64,000 nt of DNA from Desulfosarcina cetonica JCM 12296 (GTDB taxonomy: Bacteria; Desulfobacterota; Desulfobacteria; Desulfobacterales; Desulfosarcinaceae): assembly GCF_001311845.1 (NCBI RefSeq), contig NZ_BBCC01000002.1:41904-105903 (forward strand), written 5' to 3'. Position 1 is the stretch's first letter; each line of letters starts with the position of its first letter. Below, piece after piece: positions 59,511 to 64,000 of this stretch. Below the pieces are notes generated by a model. That model was not told the origin of the DNA and made no database searches. It saw only the letters and a program-made list of their open reading frames with translations. A program made the translations under genes and the position numbers.

Positions 59511-62399
59511 ATGAGCACACCCTACCACGCAAAATACTTTGCACATGAATTATCCCGGAATGGCGGTCAAGGCGTTGAACGACTTTCCCGATCCTTGTTT
59601 GATGCCTGTGTCGATCTAAACCCACATCAGATCGAAGCGGCACTATTTGCCTTACGGTCCCCCATTTCCAAAGGGGTTGTGCTGGCCGATGAAGTCGGGC
59701 TTGGGAAAACCATTGAAGCCGGCTTGGTGCTTTGTCAATATTGGGCGGAAAGGCGCCGAAAACTACTGGTCATCTGCCCGGCCTCATTGCGCAAACAATG
59801 GGAATTGGAAATCAGAGAAAAATTCAACCTGGCGTCCGTGGTGCTGGATGCAAAAAGCTACCGCAATGCCCGAACCAATGGCAATCCCACCCCCTTTGAT
59901 ACCGATACCTTGGTGATTTGTTCATTCCATTACGCCAGCCGACGTGCCAGTGAACTTCAATGCATCCCCTGGGATCTCGTGGTAATCGATGAAGCCCACA
60001 AGCTTCGCAATGCATACCGTGAAAACAACAGGATGGGACAAAACTTGCGCCGCGCACTTCACGACCGCCGCAAGGCCCTCCTGACCGCTACACCACTTCA
60101 AAATTCACTGTTAGAGCTTTACGGCTTGTCCACCATTATCGATGAGAACCTATTCGGTGATTTGCCGTCCTTCAGATCCCAATACGTGAATGTGGGTGGG
60201 GATCTCGAAGGGTTAAGATATCGTTTACAGACCTTCTGCTCCCGGACTCTTCGCAGCCAGGTGCTTGAATATGTCAAATATACGGAAAGGCTGCTGATTA
60301 CTCGACGGTTCAAACCGTCCGACCACGAGCATGACTTATACTTGGCAATTTCATCCTTTCTTCAGCGCGAAGAGAGCTATGCTTTGCCGAAAAGGCAGCG
60401 GCACCTCATCACGCTCCTTGTTAGAAAAGTCCTTGCCTCATCGCCCAGGGCGGTTGCGGGAACGCTCGAAATCATGCGTGACCGCCTCAAGCGACTCAAA
60501 GCCGATTTCCTGGAAAATTCAGGAATCGTCGACCGGCTTATTCGCGGTGAAGAGCTTGACGACGATCTGTTGGATGAATTGCTGGAGGATGAGGAAGATC
60601 TCAATGACGCCATCGACACCAATGGGGCTGTCGATGAAGCCGAGCCCCCAGAAATCGACCCTGAAAAGCTTAATGAAGAAATCGAAACGTTGGATCGATT
60701 TATTCTGTGGGCCAACAGTATTGGCGTGGATACCAAAGCCAAGGCGCTGCTTTCGGCATTGGAAATTGGTTTCTCTAAGATGTCGGAGACCGGTGCCCAG
60801 CGCAAAGCCGTGGTATTTACCGAATCCAGGCGAACGCAGATTTATATCAAGGATTTTTTGGAATCCAACGGCTATGCCGGAAGAGTGCTTACTTTCAACG
60901 GCACCAACCGTGAACCCGATACCACCGAGATCTACAACCAGTGGTTGGAGAAAAACCGTGATTCGGGCCGAGTTTCCGGGTCAAGACCGGTGGACGTTCG
61001 TACCGCCATCATCGAAACCTTTCGCGATTCTCATCAGGTGCTTTTGGCAACTGAAGCAGCGTCCGAAGGCATCAACCTGCAATTCTGTTCGTTGGTCGTC
61101 AATTTCGATCTGCCCTGGAACCCGCAGCGTATCGAACAGCGTATTGGCCGTTGCCACCGTTATGGTCAAGAACATGATGTGGTGGTGATCAATTTCCTCA
61201 ATGACCGCAATGCCGCCGATTGCCGTGTGCATGAGCTGTTGGAAGAGAAGTTCAATCTGTTTTCCGGAATCTTCGGGGCCTCGGATGAAGTTCTGGGAAG
61301 CATCGAGTCCGGTGTTGATTTCGAAAGACGCGTTCTATCGATTTACCAGCAATGCCGTACACCGGAAACGATCAATGCCGCGTTTACAGAACTCCAGGCG
61401 GAATTGGACGATATGATTCAGTCCCGGCTCAGCGATACCCGCCGCCTTTTGCTGGAACACTTTGATGAGGATGTTCACGCCCGGTTGAAAGTCAATTTGA
61501 ATGGCACACAGCAGCAGTTGGATCGTGTCGGCCGCATGTTTTGGTCACTGACGCGTTATATGCTGGCTGACGATGCAACCTTTAATGACCAGGAATTGTG
61601 GTTTGATTTGCACCAGTCACCCCTTACGACGGCCAGTACGGGTCGCTATCATCTGATTTCGAAATCCAAAAACAATATCCCCGGTGTATTCTTGTACCGT
61701 CTTAGCCACCCGCTGGGGGAGCATGTCATCAACACCGCTGCCCAGCGACCAACGCCCGTAGCGGAAGTCATATTCGATATTTCCAACCATCCCACCCGCA
61801 TCGCCATGGTAGAGGCACTCAACGGAAAAAGAGGCTGGCTTACCCTACAACGCCTGTGTATTGATTCCTTCGATCGCGAAGAGTATCTATTGTTTTCCGG
61901 CTTTGGAGATGACGGTCAGTCTCTTGATCAGGAACTCTGCGAGCGTCTCTTTACCTGTACGGCGCTGCAACGGCCGACCCATATTCCGGACGACGCAATT
62001 CAGGAACGGCTGGCTGCCGATGCTCAGCGTCATGCGCAAGCCACTATTTCCCGGTCGTTGGAAACCAATAACCGCCATTTTAATGAAGCACGTGAACAGC
62101 TTGAAAAATGGGCGGATGATATGGTGGTTGCCGTTGAAAAAGAACTTGATGATATCAAAGCTCAGATTCGGGCGATCAGTCGTCAGGCCAGGATGGCGGA
62201 GACCATGCAGGAACAACATGCATATCAGGATCAGATTAGAAAACTGGAAACCAAAAAACGCTCCCTACGCCGACGGATTTTTGATGTGGAAGACGAGATT
62301 GCCGAAAAGCGTGATCGTCTGATTGATGCCCTGGAGCGACGAATGCAGCAGAAAACCAAAATTGAATCCCTGTTCACCATCCGCTGGTGTGTGCAATAA
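59511..62399 (+). CDS. SNF2/HepA-type helicase of a probable defence system
   Basis: A 962-residue superfamily 2 ATPase. Q-motif region LNPHQIEAALFAL, Walker A DEVGLGKTIEAG with K66, motif Ia CPASLRKQWELE, DEAH box DLVVIDEAHKLRN near residue 160, motif III LLTATPLQNS, and helicase C motifs near 510-560 (ATEAASEGINLQF, NPQRIEQRIGRCHRYGQ). The last ~250 residues include a long coiled coil (QARMAETMQEQHAYQDQIRK) and no nuclease motif that I can see. An adenine methyltransferase gene follows after 22 bases. Helicases of this type occur in DISARM (DrmD) and in type III-like restriction loci; which one applies needs the genes beyond the window. Confidence 0.85.
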   Translation: MSTPYHAKYFAHELSRNGGQGVERLSRSLFDACVDLNPHQIEAALFALRSPISKGVVLADEVGLGKTIEAGLVLCQYWAERRRKLLVICPASLRKQWELEIREKFNLASVVLDAKSYRNARTNGNPTPFDTDTLVICSFHYASRRASELQCIPWDLVVIDEAHKLRNAYRENNRMGQNLRRALHDRRKALLTATPLQNSLLELYGLSTIIDENLFGDLPSFRSQYVNVGGDLEGLRYRLQTFCSRTLRSQVLEYVKYTERLLITRRFKPSDHEHDLYLAISSFLQREESYALPKRQRHLITLLVRKVLASSPRAVAGTLEIMRDRLKRLKADFLENSGIVDRLIRGEELDDDLLDELLEDEEDLNDAIDTNGAVDEAEPPEIDPEKLNEEIETLDRFILWANSIGVDTKAKALLSALEIGFSKMSETGAQRKAVVFTESRRTQIYIKDFLESNGYAGRVLTFNGTNREPDTTEIYNQWLEKNRDSGRVSGSRPVDVRTAIIETFRDSHQVLLATEAASEGINLQFCSLVVNFDLPWNPQRIEQRIGRCHRYGQEHDVVVINFLNDRNAADCRVHELLEEKFNLFSGIFGASDEVLGSIESGVDFERRVLSIYQQCRTPETINAAFTELQAELDDMIQSRLSDTRRLLLEHFDEDVHARLKVNLNGTQQQLDRVGRMFWSLTRYMLADDATFNDQELWFDLHQSPLTTASTGRYHLISKSKNNIPGVFLYRLSHPLGEHVINTAAQRPTPVAEVIFDISNHPTRIAMVEALNGKRGWLTLQRLCIDSFDREEYLLFSGFGDDGQSLDQELCERLFTCTALQRPTHIPDDAIQERLAADAQRHAQATISRSLETNNRHFNEAREQLEKWADDMVVAVEKELDDIKAQIRAISRQARMAETMQEQHAYQDQIRKLETKKRSLRRRIFDVEDEIAEKRDRLIDALERRMQQKTKIESLFTIRWCVQ

Positions 62400-62421
62400 G
62401 GGAAAGAAAACAGATACGATT

Positions 62422-64000
62422 ATGCCCACTGTCGATCAACACCGCCAGAAGCTGTTGGCCCTGCTTAAGGAACTGTTTCAAATCAACCAGCCGGATCTGG
62501 ATTTCGGTTTTTACCGGATCATGCATGCCAAGCCGACGAAGTCAGCCGGTTTCTGGATGAGGATCTTTTGCAGATTATTGCCGATTCCTTTGGTGAGACG
62601 TCCTCGGCAAAGCAGACAGATCTTAAGAAGGCCTATCTGGATGAGATCGAAACAGCCCGTCAGTACGGCGTGGAAAACCCTGAAGCGTCTCCCAAGGTCA
62701 AGGAAGCCAAGGCACGCTGGGAATCGGCCATGGATACGGCCGAGGGCGAGATATATGATCACCTCTACCGTTTCTTTGAACGCTATTATGACAACGGAGA
62801 TTTCCTTTCCAAACGGTATTATGCCCGCGAAAGCGGCAGCAAGGCAGCACCCTATGCCGTACCCTATGACGGCAGCGAGGTGTACCTGCATTGGGCCAAC
62901 AAGGACCAATACTACATCAAAACCAGTGAATATTTCACTGACTTCACCTTTGATCTGAGCAAGGCCAAGGACGTCGAAGGAAAAATCGAGTCGATTTCGG
63001 TCCATCAGGCGGATTCGCCAATGCGGGTCCATTTTCGAATTGTCGATGCCACGGAGGGCGAACACGGCAACATCAAGGCCGCCAATGGCCAAAAACGGTA
63101 TTTCATTCTCCATGCAACCGATCCGGTCAGCCTGGAAAATGAGGAATTGATCATCCGTTTCGAATACCGGCCCGACCCACTGAAAAGCGGACAAGATGCG
63201 GTGTGGCAGCGTAAGCTAATGGATGAGGCGGTGGACAAAATTTTGATCCACCTCGATGGATTGAAAGGTGCCGCTGAATTCGACCGGTTATTGAGAACGC
63301 CGGTCCCCACCGATAAGCAAAAAGACCGTACTCTGCTGGCTAAATACCTGGCCCGATATATGGCTCGGAACACCATGGATTATTTTATCCACAAGGACCT
63401 GGGCGGCTTTTTGCAGCGGGAGTTGGATTTCTACATCAAGAACGAAATCATGCACCTGGACAATATCGAGAACAACGACGCGCCCCGGGTCGAGCAATAT
63501 CTGTCCAAGATCAAGGTGCTACGCAAGATTGCCCGTAAGATCATCGCCTTTCTTGCCCAACTTGAGGAGTTCCAGAAAAAACTCTGGCTCAAGAAAAAAT
63601 TTGTCACTGAGACGAATTACTGCATCACCTTGGACCGTGTGACCGAGGAATTATATCCGGAGATTGCCGCCAATGAGGCCCAGTATGATGAGTGGGTGCG
63701 GTTGTTTGCCATCGATGAAATCAAAGGGGATTTGCTCAGTCCAGCATATTCGAAACCGCTTTCAGCAGATTTTTTAAAAAACTATAAATATCTAACGGTT
63801 GATACAAAATTCTTTAATGAAGATTTTAAAACAAGATTGATTGCATCTGTCTCAGATTTTAATGAACAGTGTAACGGTCTACTTCTCCACTCTGAAAATT
63901 TTCAAGCTCTGGGTGTGTTACAAAAACGCTATAAGGGTGAAATTAATAGTGTCTATATAGATCCGCCATACAATACTGACGCATCTCCAATATTATACGG
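62422..64000 (+). CDS. Adenine-specific DNA methyltransferase, partial at window end (frame broken at about 62536)
   Basis: Starts MPTVDQHRQKLLALLKELFQ. Restoring one G at about 62536 (HAKADEVSRFLDEDLLQ) gives one open frame of about 525 residues to the window edge. A long N-terminal region (FFERYYDNGDFLSKRYYARE, GSEVYLHWANKDQYYIKTSE, YMARNTMDYFIHKDLGGFL) precedes the catalytic motif IV DPPYNT, the N6-adenine methyltransferase signature, only about ten residues before the edge. The SAM-binding part must lie largely beyond 64000. The plan fits Mod-like enzymes of type III restriction or DISARM-type loci. It pairs with the helicase upstream. Confidence 0.82.

Overview
This is a 64 kb stretch of GC-rich bacterial chromosome, best explained as an anaerobic Desulfobacterota (deltaproteobacterial) genome. 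The reasons are a KorDABC-type 2-oxoacid:ferredoxin oxidoreductase, several HdrB/HdrC/HdrD-like iron-sulfur modules, an HdrA-MvhD pair, an aldehyde ferredoxin oxidoreductase relative, a TRAP transporter, and no oxygen-respiration genes. No dsr or apr genes lie in the window, so sulfate reduction is not shown. The assignment rests on gene content alone.

Layout. (1) 1-6.9 kb, plus strand: TRAP solute-binding protein, acyl-CoA ligase, TRAP permease genes and a YjiH-like transporter. A 60-bp promoter block occurs twice here, and a fragment of a second dctP survives just before dctQ. (2) 6.9-10.9 kb, minus strand: korDABC followed by hemW. (3) 11.3-37.9 kb, minus strand: one almost unbroken collinear run of about 26 genes. 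In transcription order it holds a ferredoxin, an AOR-like protein, acetoacetyl-CoA synthetase, a FAD-linked oxidase with an HdrD-like partner, an unknown protein, a chelatase-like AAA+/VWA pair, an FGE-like protein, two histone-deacetylase-like proteins (one lacking the catalytic residues), a BPL_N-like amidotransferase, a cytochrome b/HdrC/HdrB membrane module, an unknown protein, an SsuABC-type importer, a universal stress protein, a radical SAM/GNAT/AIR-synthase trio of the kind found with Nit1-type nitrilases, and a sigma-54 two-component system. I know of no described pathway that combines these; it is the best candidate here for an undescribed system. (4) 38.3-53 kb: outer-membrane protein, RarD, an acidic PopZ-like protein, valS, nadC, a rhomboid-DnaJ fusion, a double-length HdrA with MvhD, then a minus-strand DUF2156/GNAT/diguanylate cyclase group. 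(5) 53-58.7 kb: lepA, leuC, leuD and an SLC13 transporter. (6) 58.9 kb to the end: tRNA-Phe followed by a visibly less GC-rich region with an SNF2-type helicase and an adenine methyltransferase cut by the window edge, which looks like the start of a defence island.

Data quality. About 25 genes are broken by single-base indels, nearly all in short homopolymers, and each repairs to a full-length family member when one base is restored. This looks like sequencing or consensus error and not gene decay. I therefore give such genes as single CDS spans and state where the frame breaks. Two genuine-looking gene remnants (dctP tail, PfpI tail) and two kinds of short palindromic repeat elements were also seen.
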